DNA from: a virus
Reading direction: 5' to 3' (one strand)
DNA length: 42,222 bases
Virus record (IMG/VR): IMGVR_UViG_3300023179_004872
Coordinates: 1-42,222 of that record
The notes beneath the pieces were generated by a model. It was not told where the DNA came from and ran no database searches. It saw only the letters and a list, made by a program, of their open reading frames with translations. The position numbers and the translations under genes are program-made. This document shows positions 28,958 through 35,724 of the stretch, one piece after another (position 1 is the stretch's first letter; each line of letters starts with the position of its first letter).

Positions 28958-29134
28958 ATGAAAATGGATACAGCAATTGCACAATTGAATAAAGAGCGTG
29001 AATTTTTAGGTTTAGGCTTTTTAGAATTGTTAGAAGATATTCAAAAAGACGGTGATATGGTTTATTCTCAAAAAACCATGATTGCTTATCGTGTGTTTAT
29101 GGCAGAAGGTGTTAAACTTTTTGCGGAGGCTTAA
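28958..29134 (+). CDS. Hypothetical protein (58 aa)
   Basis: Start 1 nt after the previous stop. Helical: MDTAIAQLNKEREFLGLGFL then ELLEDIQKDGDMVYSQKTMI. A conserved look but no function recognised. Confidence 0.5.
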   Translation: MKMDTAIAQLNKEREFLGLGFLELLEDIQKDGDMVYSQKTMIAYRVFMAEGVKLFAEA

Positions 29135-29135
29135 A

Positions 29136-29249
29136 ATGAAAGAATTTGAATTTCTTCTTGAAGCATATCAATATTGTAGATTGAATAATATTCCAAAAGA
29201 AAATATTATTCGTAAGGCTTGGAAAATTTGGATTGTGGAGATTGTATAA
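29136..29249 (+). CDS. Hypothetical protein (37 aa)
   Basis: Small helical protein (MKEFEFLLEAYQYCRLNNIP) with TAATG-type junctions to both neighbours. GCGGAGG upstream is a ribosome site. Not recognised. Confidence 0.45.
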   Translation: MKEFEFLLEAYQYCRLNNIPKENIIRKAWKIWIVEIV

Positions 29250-29638
29250 TGGGAACTCGTAGTTTAACTTATGTGTATGATGGTGAAACTCCAATCATGT
29301 GTATGTACCGCCAATATGATGGTTATCTTTCTGGTCATGGTCAAGAATTGGCCAACTTTCTGAATGAATTAACTCTTGGCAACGGCATTCCAGATTCTGG
29401 TGATTTATTTACTTATGCAAATGGCATGGGTGATTTAGCTGCTCAAATGATTGTCTGGTTTAAGAAAACGCCTGGTGGATTCTATATTCATCCAGTTGAT
29501 TTAAACCAAGATTGTTGGCAAGATTATGAATACCATGTTTATGAAAATGAAGTGATTGTGAAGAATCCTACTGAAGTGATTTTTTCTGGTTCTTGGAATA
29601 AATTTTTGTTATTGACTACTGAAAGTGAAACAGCATGA
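29249..29638 (+). CDS. Conserved MGTRSLT-family protein (129 aa)
   Basis: MGTRSLTYVYDGETPIMCMY then RQYDGYLSGHGQELANFL is a strongly conserved signature of a phage/bacterial family (MGTRSLT.....MYRQYDGY..GHG.ELA.FL). The C-terminal part (YIHPVDLNQDCWQDYEYHVY) also matches. Function unknown. Confidence 0.7.
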   Translation: MGTRSLTYVYDGETPIMCMYRQYDGYLSGHGQELANFLNELTLGNGIPDSGDLFTYANGMGDLAAQMIVWFKKTPGGFYIHPVDLNQDCWQDYEYHVYENEVIVKNPTEVIFSGSWNKFLLLTTESETA

Positions 29639-29877
29639 GTACCACATTAAGAGATTATAGCTCACCTCCTTGGGAAACTTCTTTGTATAAGAATATTCCA
29701 ATGGACAAATATTCACCTGAAAAGATTAAGGTGATTCGTTCAATAGTTGGCAAACCATTGAAAGTTCGGTTTCGTGGGCCACGAAATACTGTTAGAGATA
29801 TGGGTCGTAGCACCCATACAAGGCAATCATCTTGCCTTAAAGAAAATGCTACCACTTTTACCGTGTATGTTCGGTAA
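29635..29877 (+). CDS. Conserved small basic phage protein (80 aa)
   Basis: KPLKVRFRGPRNTVRDMGRS, then a Cys/Thr segment and TFTVYVR at the C-terminus, a pattern common in aquatic phages (FRFRGPR...A..F..Y). The C-terminus overlaps the dyad ahead of the next promoter. Function unknown. Confidence 0.6.
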   Translation: MSTTLRDYSSPPWETSLYKNIPMDKYSPEKIKVIRSIVGKPLKVRFRGPRNTVRDMGRSTHTRQSSCLKENATTFTVYVR

Positions 29878-29921
29878 ACATGATAAAAGTGCTTGACAAA
29901 ACTACCGACATGTGTTATAAT
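29853..29921 (+). promoter_or_regulatory. Promoter with upstream dyads (for 29953 gene)
   Basis: CACTTTTA/TAAAAGTG (29853-29860/29884-29891) enclose ATGTT-N5-AACAT, ending 1 bp before TTGACA (29893-29898); 17-bp spacer; perfect TATAAT (29916-29921) with extended TG. Dyad sequence differs from the TGTTG family but sits in the same place. Confidence 0.8.
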
Positions 29922-29952
29922 AGAAGTTCTTTAATCGTTATGGAGATTTAAT

Positions 29953-30354
29953 ATGAGTAAGGCAAAAAAAGTCAAACAAATCCGTTTGAAGCCATTTGAG
30001 AAGTTGTTAACCGTTATGATAAGCGGTAAACCAGTTTCAAAAGATGAAATTGAAACATTGTTAGGCAATGAAATTTATATGTATCGTTTGAGTACATATA
30101 TTTGGCACATCAAGACACATGCTAATGGCATTGTGAAGGCTATCAAAGATGGTCGTAAAGTCACCTGTTATCAGTTGATGAATGTAGCTGATGTTAAGAA
30201 GTACATGGATAGAGTTGGTGTAACTGGTAGTGGTTTTGCACCTAAAACTTCCGTGAAGAAGCTTGACGAAATCAAAACAAGCGAAGTTATTCAACCTGCT
30301 AAACAGGAAGAAGTGACTGAGAATCTTGTGGTTGAAATTCAAGACCCAGCGTAA
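29953..30354 (+). CDS. Putative winged-helix-like phage protein (133 aa)
   Basis: N-terminal ~90 residues (LLTVMISGKPVSKDEIETLL; MYRLSTYIWHIKTHANGIVK; KAIKDGRKVTCYQLMN) have the helix-helix-strand pattern of winged-helix DNA-binding proteins, followed by a disordered Lys/Glu tail. Promoter-led. Possibly a regulator; no family name recognised. Confidence 0.55.
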   Translation: MSKAKKVKQIRLKPFEKLLTVMISGKPVSKDEIETLLGNEIYMYRLSTYIWHIKTHANGIVKAIKDGRKVTCYQLMNVADVKKYMDRVGVTGSGFAPKTSVKKLDEIKTSEVIQPAKQEEVTENLVVEIQDPA

Positions 30355-30514
30355 ATAATTTGCTAAGGGGGATTTGCGTCACCCAACCGCTGGCCGAGCA
30401 AGTAAGTCAGATGCCGGATTCTACGAATCTTAAAAAGGATCGTGCAATAAGTCTCATAAATGCGGAGTTCGCTCATTCTTAAATAACAGCACAATAGTGC
30501 CCCTTAGCATTATT
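30354..30514 (+). ncRNA. Structured RNA 3, related to RNA 2
   Basis: TGCTAAGGGG (30361-30370) pairs with CCCCTTAGCA (30500-30509), extended by AATAA/TTATT (30354-30358/30510-30514) across a 2-nt bulge. Inside: GGGGGATTTGCGTCACCC, hairpin GATTC-tac-GAATC (30418-30430) and AGCACAATAGTGC before the 3' strand. GGGGGA, CGTCA, CCC and AATAGTGC occur in the same order as in RNA 2 at 16967. It fills the gap between two genes and ends 9 nt before the mazG-like start. Confidence 0.7.
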
Positions 30515-30523
30515 AATAAAATT

Positions 30524-30805
30524 ATGAACAAACAACAAAGAGAAGTCTTACTTATCGCACAGGAAGAATGTGCAGAAGTAACTCAAGCCATATCTAAGAT
30601 TTTTAGATTTGGTATTGATGGTTCATACAAAGAAATAACCAACAGAGAACGATTAACCGAAGAAGCTGGTGATTTGCATTGTATGATTGAGTTGCTCGTT
30701 GAATCTGGTTTAATTAACCGAAAAGATTTGCTTCATGCATCAGGCACTAAGCGACATAAGTTAGTTAAGTGGTCAAACATTTTTGATAAAGAAGAAGCGT
30801 TTTGA
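30524..30805 (+). CDS. MazG-like nucleotide pyrophosphohydrolase
   Basis: 93 residues from ATG 30524; an in-frame GTG upstream lies in the RNA stem. EECAE (14-18) and EEAGD (46-50) are the two metal-binding EExxE and ExxD motifs of the MazG/all-alpha NTP-PPase family. Phage MazG enzymes hydrolyse nucleoside triphosphates or alarmone-related nucleotides; the substrate here is unknown. Confidence 0.8.
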   Translation: MNKQQREVLLIAQEECAEVTQAISKIFRFGIDGSYKEITNRERLTEEAGDLHCMIELLVESGLINRKDLLHASGTKRHKLVKWSNIFDKEEAF

Positions 30806-30972
30806 TATATACTTGGATTTTAGTTATTTGGGTTGGTACATTTGATAATTTTACCATACACGATAAATTTGAAAACATAGAACAATGTTTAGATAATCAA
30901 GCTAGATTAACAAGAGCATTGAATCAGGTGAATTCAAAAATGAAAGCCGTTTGTAGGCCAATTGCAAAGTGA
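30802..30972 (+). CDS. Small protein with hydrophobic N-terminus, TTG start (56 aa)
   Basis: TTG overlapping the preceding stop gives MIYTWILVIWVGTFDNFTIH then a helical, cysteine-containing tail (IEQCLDNQARLTRALNQVNS). The N-terminus could be a signal. Start codon choice is uncertain, but the frame is open exactly between its neighbours. Confidence 0.45.
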   Translation: MIYTWILVIWVGTFDNFTIHDKFENIEQCLDNQARLTRALNQVNSKMKAVCRPIAK

Positions 30973-31682
30973 AAAAAGTTTTATTATTATCGTTACTTGT
31001 AACAAACGCTTTTGCTGTAACAGGCATTGGTGAATATCGTTATGGGCCGGATACTACTGAAAACCAAGCCTGTGAATTTGCTGAAGAGAAAGCAAAAGAA
31101 GATGCTATCATTAAATATGTTGGCCAATCAATTGAAGCGCAAATCAAAGAAGAATGTAGAAGTGAAAAATGTGTGTTTCACCGAGATACTTTCTCTGATT
31201 TTAATGGATATATTAAAAGTATATCCAAAAAAGAAACACAGAAAGAAGTATTTCTTGGATATTCTTCTTGCATAGTTACAGTTGAAGCGGAAGTTATTGG
31301 TGCAAAAAATACCATAATTTTTATTGTTGAGGGTAAGTTTGATGTTCGCCATGAAGAAGAATTAACATTCAAGATAGTGGCTAACAAAGTTGGAAAAGTT
31401 GGTATGTTTAATTATCATGGTAACAAATATTATAAAGTTCAAGAGGTGAAGTTTGCCTCACAAAGAACTGAAATTATGTTACCATATGACAAGACTAAAA
31501 AATTAGTTGCTTTGTTGCCACAAGGGCAAACGCAATCAAAAGAATTGGTAACATTTTTGTTCTCTGAAAAAGACATTGTGTTTAAAAATGAATACTCGTC
31601 ATTAGAAATGAAAAATCTAATTGCAAGTATTCCGCCAATGAACCGAAAGGTTATTAATCGTTATGTTAACATTGTAAAGTGA
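30969..31682 (+). CDS. Secreted protein with FlgT-N/LPP20-like N-terminus (237 aa)
   Basis: GTG start. Residues 1-16 (MKKVLLLSLLVTNAFA) are a signal peptide. The mature N-terminus (VTGIGEYRYGPDTTENQACE, FAEEKAKEDAIIKYVG) follows the tGeg...A...A..dA pattern of envelope proteins such as FlgT-N. Four cysteines (ENQAC, EEC, EKC, SSC) could form disulfides. The C-terminal half is beta-rich. It is paired with a lipoprotein gene 12 nt downstream. Role during infection unknown; envelope modification is plausible. Confidence 0.55.
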   Translation: MKKVLLLSLLVTNAFAVTGIGEYRYGPDTTENQACEFAEEKAKEDAIIKYVGQSIEAQIKEECRSEKCVFHRDTFSDFNGYIKSISKKETQKEVFLGYSSCIVTVEAEVIGAKNTIIFIVEGKFDVRHEEELTFKIVANKVGKVGMFNYHGNKYYKVQEVKFASQRTEIMLPYDKTKKLVALLPQGQTQSKELVTFLFSEKDIVFKNEYSSLEMKNLIASIPPMNRKVINRYVNIVK

Positions 31683-31694
31683 TAGGAAATTGAA

Positions 31695-32381
31695 ATGAGA
31701 AAATCGTTTATTATGGTGCCGTTAGTATTAGCTCTAACTGCTTGTGGTACAGTTAAGGTACAGAGTGGAATGGAACTTGAATCAAAGAATCCATTTGCAT
31801 CTACTGGAAAAACTGGTGATGAAGTAAAGTATCCATCTTGGTATACTCAGAAAAATACCGATAACGCTTTGTATTCTGTTGCTACAGAATATTCTAAAGA
31901 TATGCAATTCTCGGTTGATAAAGCAACCATGTCTGCTAAACGGGAACTAGCATCAAACTATTCCTCATATGTTTCGTCATTGATGAAAGATTATTCTACT
32001 GAAGCAGGCGGTTTAAATGCTGATGTTATTCGTGAGATTGATAGAACAACACGATTGATTGTTGCTCAAGTGAATTTGATTGGCGTTCAAAGAACTAACC
32101 TTGAGATTCGCCATGAGAATGAAGGCTATCGTGCATATGTTATGATGCGCTATGTTACCGATGAATCCAATAAAATTCTATTGAATGAAGTTCGTAAGAA
32201 TCGTCAATTGAATCATAAATTGGCTGCATCTAAATCTTTCCGTGAATTGGAAAAAGAAGTTGATAAAATCAATTCACCAGTTGCAGAAGAAACACCAGTT
32301 TCTCGTGGTGATAAACCTGTTTCATTCAAAGAAACATTTAGTGATGCTGTAAGTAACAAACCTGTGACTGTGAATAACTGA
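31695..32381 (+). CDS. LPP20-like outer-membrane lipoprotein (228 aa)
   Basis: MRKSFIMVPLVLALTACGTV has a lipobox LTAC with lipidated C17. The mature protein has the LPP20 layout (YPSWYTQKNTDNALYSVATE; AKRELASNYSSYVSSLMKDY; YRAYVMMRYVTDESNKILLN) and a disordered tail. Host LPP20 proteins are outer-membrane lipoproteins often near flagellar or envelope genes. Phage copy might alter surface properties or block superinfection (inference). Confidence 0.65.
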   Translation: MRKSFIMVPLVLALTACGTVKVQSGMELESKNPFASTGKTGDEVKYPSWYTQKNTDNALYSVATEYSKDMQFSVDKATMSAKRELASNYSSYVSSLMKDYSTEAGGLNADVIREIDRTTRLIVAQVNLIGVQRTNLEIRHENEGYRAYVMMRYVTDESNKILLNEVRKNRQLNHKLAASKSFRELEKEVDKINSPVAEETPVSRGDKPVSFKETFSDAVSNKPVTVNN

Positions 32382-32560
32382 TGTATAACTATTTTAGATA
32401 TAGCGGACTCTCGGTTATATTAATGTTAAATCCATTACATTGGAAAGTTTTGCCTTGGTATCGTAATGAGAAAACGGCAGAAGTTTGGTCAACAAATACC
32501 CATGCTTTTGGGTTTTTGTTTTTGACAATTAGATTTTGGTTAGATAACGGAGATTGGTAA
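32381..32560 (+). CDS. Hypothetical protein, possibly membrane-associated (59 aa)
   Basis: YSGLSVILMLNPLHWKVLPW then GFLFLTIRFWL. The LNP.HWK.LPWY motif recurs in small T4-like phage proteins I recall. Function unknown. Overlaps the lipoprotein stop by one base. Confidence 0.5.
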   Translation: MYNYFRYSGLSVILMLNPLHWKVLPWYRNEKTAEVWSTNTHAFGFLFLTIRFWLDNGDW

Positions 32561-32564
32561 ATAT

Positions 32565-32699
32565 ATGAACTGGATTAAAAATATTATGAATAAAATTGCA
32601 CCTACTAAAGTGGTTTCTACACTTAAAACAAATGAATATATAGCACCGAAGAATACGGAATTAGATGCTGTTATTCGCCAATGGGTTACTAAGAAGTGA
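32565..32699 (+). CDS. Hypothetical protein (44 aa)
   Basis: MNWIKNIMNKIAPTKVVSTL then an acidic/basic tail. Overlaps the next start by 4 nt. Not recognised. Confidence 0.4.
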   Translation: MNWIKNIMNKIAPTKVVSTLKTNEYIAPKNTELDAVIRQWVTKK

Positions 32700-33238
32700 A
32701 CATTTTTTACCTACACCGTGATGTTGATACTTGTGCAGAGATGCATAACGATAAGCACGTGGTCAAAATGATTTTAGAATATGCACAATTACTCTCTACT
32801 GCTCATCGTGTGTTAGATGGTGAAGAACATATCTATTTGAAAAATGGTCGTAAAAAAAGAGTGTGGGATTTGATTGATGAAAGACAACCCATTTTATATA
32901 TGGCTACTCATCTCAATCATCCATCATCCATATGGGTAAGGCAAAATCACCAGAATTATATTTGGTTATCACAGTTGCTTTATGCTTTGTGCAAAGAATA
33001 TACCTATCGTTATGGTAAAGTTCACAAAGTGCAAAGAGAAGGTTTGCTTGAAATGTTATTCAATTGGCCAATGAACATACCAATGGGTGAATTTACAGAA
33101 CCAACACCAGCAATGCCTGATGATGTAAAAATTTCTGGTGATTCTATTAAGTCCTATCGCAACTACTATATAAAGAATAAGACGCATCTTGCGAATTGGA
33201 AAAATAGAAAGGTACCAGACTGGTATGCCAACATATAG
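32696..33238 (+). CDS. Conserved T4-like phage protein (pyrimidine-dimer glycosylase-like annotation)
   Basis: 180 residues, GTG start. MNIFYLHRDVDTCAEMHNDK, HVVKMILEYAQLLSTAHRVL, then NHPSSIWVRQNHQNYIWL and YRNYYIKNKTHLANWKNRKV: the family common in T4-like aquatic phages and often annotated as pyrimidine dimer DNA glycosylase-like. Conserved histidines and the DKHVVK motif suggest an enzyme, but repair activity is not demonstrated by the sequence. Confidence 0.6.
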   Translation: MNIFYLHRDVDTCAEMHNDKHVVKMILEYAQLLSTAHRVLDGEEHIYLKNGRKKRVWDLIDERQPILYMATHLNHPSSIWVRQNHQNYIWLSQLLYALCKEYTYRYGKVHKVQREGLLEMLFNWPMNIPMGEFTEPTPAMPDDVKISGDSIKSYRNYYIKNKTHLANWKNRKVPDWYANI

Positions 33239-33548
33239 TTTTATTGATACTGAAACAGGTGAAGAATTTGACTCGTTTATGAAAATATCCGAGCGTGAGG
33301 AATTCTTAAAAGAAAACCCACATATTCAAACTGTATTAACAACACCAGCTATTGTTTCTGGTGTTGTTGGTACTGGTTCACTAAAAGTTCCTGATGGATT
33401 TAAAGAAGTATTATCTAAAGTGTCCGAGAAGCATAGAGGTTCACCTTTAGCTGAGAGATATAGTAAGAAATCTATTAGAGAAGCGAAAAACTCTGAAGTG
33501 GTTAAGAAGCATGTTGAGAGAGTTACAAAGAGATTACAAGGCCGATGA
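33225..33548 (+). CDS. Conserved T4-like phage protein (MPTY.F family, 107 aa)
   Basis: Start at ATG 33225, overlapping the preceding gene by 14 nt. MPTYSFIDTETGEEFDSFMK and VPDGFKEVLSKVSEKHRGSP, SKKSIREAKNSEVVKKHV match a family of T4-like phages distantly like the FmdB zinc-ribbon start, but without the zinc cysteines. Function unknown; usually beside the exonuclease gene, as here. Confidence 0.65.
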   Translation: MPTYSFIDTETGEEFDSFMKISEREEFLKENPHIQTVLTTPAIVSGVVGTGSLKVPDGFKEVLSKVSEKHRGSPLAERYSKKSIREAKNSEVVKKHVERVTKRLQGR

Positions 33549-34234
33549 ATTTAAAAACTTTCAATCATGTTAAAATACCTGAATTAAATTTTGAGTTAAA
33601 TGCTGTAACAACTGAAGGCGGCAGAAGGTATACAACACCGCAAGGAAATATTTACCCATCTATCACCACAGTCCTTTCTGAATATAGTAAAAAAGGAATT
33701 ATGGAATGGCGTGCTAAAGTTGGTAATGAAGAAGCCACTAGAATAAGTACAAAGGCTGCTCGCCGTGGTACCGCATTACATACAGTTTGTGAAAAGTATC
33801 TATTGAACCAAATTGATTTTCAATATAGTCAGTCATTAATGCCTGATACAAAGGAATTGTTTCTTCAATTAAAACCATACATTGATGATAATGTCGGTGA
33901 TGTATATGCTATTGAGCAATCTTTATATTCTGATTCATTACAAGTTGCTGGTCGTAATGATTGTATAGCTGAATGGAATGGTAAGATATCTGTAATTGAT
34001 TATAAAAGTGCATCTAAAGAAAAGAATGAAAATTGGATTCAAAACTATTTCATGCAATGTACCGCATATGCAATCATGTTTGAAGAGATAACTGGAAGAG
34101 CAATTGAGCAAATCGTTGTAGCAATAGCAGTTGCCGATGGTCAGTCTCAAATATTCGTGCGTAATAAAACTAAATACGTTCAACCATTGACTGAATTTGT
34201 CGGCAAATATCACGGCAAACTCTTGACATTATAA
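33545..34234 (+). CDS. PD-(D/E)XK exonuclease (Cas4/RecB-like)
   Basis: 229 residues. The nuclease motifs are in order: H79 (RRGTALHTVCE), E124 (YAIEQSLYS), D139 (VAGRNDCIAEW), D152-x-K154 (VIDYKSA) and a C-terminal QCTAYA helix. This is the conserved exonuclease of T4-like cyanophages and pelagiphages, presumably for recombination or host-DNA degradation. Its stop precedes the tmRNA promoter, whose -35 box overlaps its last codons. Confidence 0.85.
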   Translation: MNLKTFNHVKIPELNFELNAVTTEGGRRYTTPQGNIYPSITTVLSEYSKKGIMEWRAKVGNEEATRISTKAARRGTALHTVCEKYLLNQIDFQYSQSLMPDTKELFLQLKPYIDDNVGDVYAIEQSLYSDSLQVAGRNDCIAEWNGKISVIDYKSASKEKNENWIQNYFMQCTAYAIMFEEITGRAIEQIVVAIAVADGQSQIFVRNKTKYVQPLTEFVGKYHGKLLTL

Positions 34235-34251
34235 CATAATCGTGTTATAAT
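34223..34251 (+). promoter_or_regulatory. Consensus promoter of the tmRNA gene
   Basis: Perfect TTGACA (34223-34228), 17-bp spacer, perfect TATAAT (34246-34251) preceded by TG one base away. Predicted start at about 34258, just before the first hairpin of the acceptor piece. Confidence 0.9.
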
Positions 34252-34258
34252 CTTTGTT

Positions 34259-34550
34259 ATAGTTGTATGAAGCAACTAGAAAAGTGTTCTGGACGGGGGT
34301 GCGAATCCCCCCAGCTCCACCAAAAGCATATTCGGTATGCACATAGCATACAGAGACATAAGAAACGTGAATATGCTTTTGATGGGGCTGACCTAGATTT
34401 GACAGGGCAACAAGTATAGAAGTGGACAACTCACCAGAGTAGGTGTAAAAACTAAAAAAAAGTAACCGCAAACGACTCACAGTTTCGCATTGCAGCCTAA
34501 CCGCTGCTAGGGTTTCGGTTGGTTCACCTCGTAACAGAAGAACCAACCAC
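34259..34550 (+). ncRNA. ssrA: Circularly permuted (two-piece) tmRNA
   Basis: Order is reversed from standard tmRNA. Acceptor piece first: hairpin TAGTTG/CAACTA (34260-34278), T arm GGGGG-TGCGAAT-CCCCC (34295-34311), acceptor strand CAGCTCC (34312-34318), A, CCA (34320-34322). Then a 61-nt spacer. Then the coding piece from GGGGCTG (34384-34390), which pairs 7 bp with CAGCTCC, followed by ACCTAGATTTGACAGGGCAA, a CACC/GGTG hairpin, the tag frame 34468-34500 and a 9-bp terminal hairpin GGTTGGTTC/GAACCAACC (34517-34548). The spacer has a perfect 12-bp extension AAAAGCATATTC/GAATATGCTTTT. tmRNA rescues stalled ribosomes with SmpB; no smpB is seen here, so host SmpB is presumably used. Confidence 0.92.
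34468..34500 (+). other. tmRNA proteolysis-tag reading frame
   Basis: Resume codon GCA and frame to TAA encode ANDSQFRIAA (with the usual charged alanine, A-ANDSQFRIAA). The AND start is typical; the ending IAA instead of LAA/VAA is unusual and could change recognition by host ClpXP. Confidence 0.85.
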
Positions 34551-34573
34551 TATTAACAACAAGGAGTTTTATT

Positions 34574-35023
34574 TTGAAAAAAGTTTTATTTGCAACATTA
34601 GCCACTTTGGCTTTATCTGCATCAGCAATTGAAGTTGGTGTAAATGGTACACGGGATTATTCTGGTAGTGCCGACCGCACAGGTTATGGTGTTACTTTGG
34701 GTGAAAAATTTGGTGCTATCGGTGTTGAAGCCGGTTACACTCGTTTCGTTCAAGGCACAAATGACCAAGACCGTTATAGTTTAGTTGGTTCATATGATGT
34801 TACTAAAATTGGACCTGTTACTGTTGCAGTAAAAGGTGGCGTTGCATATTTGATGAATCAAACTGGTGCTGATGGTTATGCCGTTACTGCTGGTGTCGGT
34901 GGTTCTGTTCCTGTTGCCAAGAATTTGGCCGCAACGATTGATTGGCGCCGTCAAGAAGGTCAGAAAAGTGTAAATGCATTTGATGGTAATCAAGTTGCAG
35001 TTGGTTTGAAATACTCGTTTTAA
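34574..35023 (+). CDS. Outer-membrane beta-barrel protein (149 aa)
   Basis: TTG start with AAGGAG 7 nt upstream. Signal peptide 1-18 (MKKVLFATLATLALSASA); the mature 131 residues alternate polar/hydrophobic strands with GYGVTLGEKFGAIGVEAGYT, YSLVGSYDV, VAVGLKYSF and a terminal phenylalanine, the C-terminal signal for outer-membrane insertion. Looks like a small porin/OmpW- or OmpA-barrel-like protein of about eight strands. A phage copy may mask receptors or change permeability (inference). It follows the tmRNA directly and may share its transcript. Confidence 0.75.
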   Translation: MKKVLFATLATLALSASAIEVGVNGTRDYSGSADRTGYGVTLGEKFGAIGVEAGYTRFVQGTNDQDRYSLVGSYDVTKIGPVTVAVKGGVAYLMNQTGADGYAVTAGVGGSVPVAKNLAATIDWRRQEGQKSVNAFDGNQVAVGLKYSF

Positions 35024-35036
35024 TAACCAGAGTTTG

Positions 35037-35068
35037 GTGGGTTCTCAATAAAACCCCCACTTTATTTT
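35037..35068 (+). terminator. Putative terminator after beta-barrel gene
   Basis: GTGGGTT (35037-35043) pairs with AACCC...CAC (35052-35060) with a small bulge and is followed by TTTATTTT. Confidence 0.55.
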
Positions 35069-35077
35069 GGAGAGAAT

Positions 35078-35722
35078 GTGAAAGTTTACAAAAGTAATTA
35101 TCGTCATCATTGGATTTCTCCGTATATAATACTGGAGAAAGTATTCTTTTGGCGTGAAATTGATTATGATGAACCATTGATTGAAAAATGGTCTAACCGT
35201 TTGTTGCCTTTCAGTAAGGCATATCAGGCTGTTATGGATTTCATTCATCCAAAAATTGATTATGTGAAGATTGACCGTTATGATACATGGTCAATGGATC
35301 ACACATTGGCTGATATCATTCTTCCTATGTTGAAACAGTTGAATGCTGAGAAACACGGTGCACCTCATGTTGATGATGAAGATGTTCCAATGGAATTACA
35401 ATCTTGGACTTCACCAGCTAAAGATGAATATGATACTGATGGCAATCATTTCGCTCGTTGGGATTGGGTTATGAATGAAATGATTTTTGCTTTTGAATGT
35501 AAAGTTGATGATACATGGCAAGAGAAATTTAGTTCAGGTGAACACGATATGAAAAGTGTGCCATGTAATTGGGATGAAAATGGCAAGCCAACAATATATT
35601 CATTTGAAGAAGGACCCAACCATACATACAAATGTGATTTTGAAGGTATGCAAGTGGTACAAAAACGAATCACAAATGGATTCCGTTTGTTTGGTAAATA
35701 CTTTGAAGCCCTTTGGGATTAA
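35078..35722 (+). CDS. Conserved T4-like phage protein (214 aa)
   Basis: GTG start with GGAGAGAAT upstream. VKIDRYDTWSMDHTLADIIL, PMLKQLNAEKHGAPHVDDED and NHFARWDWVMNEMIFAFECK are near-universal blocks of this family in T4-like cyano- and other aquatic phages. The many conserved acidic and histidine residues suggest metal binding, but the role is unknown. Confidence 0.75.
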   Translation: MKVYKSNYRHHWISPYIILEKVFFWREIDYDEPLIEKWSNRLLPFSKAYQAVMDFIHPKIDYVKIDRYDTWSMDHTLADIILPMLKQLNAEKHGAPHVDDEDVPMELQSWTSPAKDEYDTDGNHFARWDWVMNEMIFAFECKVDDTWQEKFSSGEHDMKSVPCNWDENGKPTIYSFEEGPNHTYKCDFEGMQVVQKRITNGFRLFGKYFEALWD

Positions 35723-35724
35723 TT

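Noticed and set aside
34229-34546. Open frame on the minus strand with GGAGGIRTPVQ
   Set aside because: It is antisense to the tmRNA; such IRTP-type peptides are a known artefact of translating tRNA-like T arms and acceptor ends.
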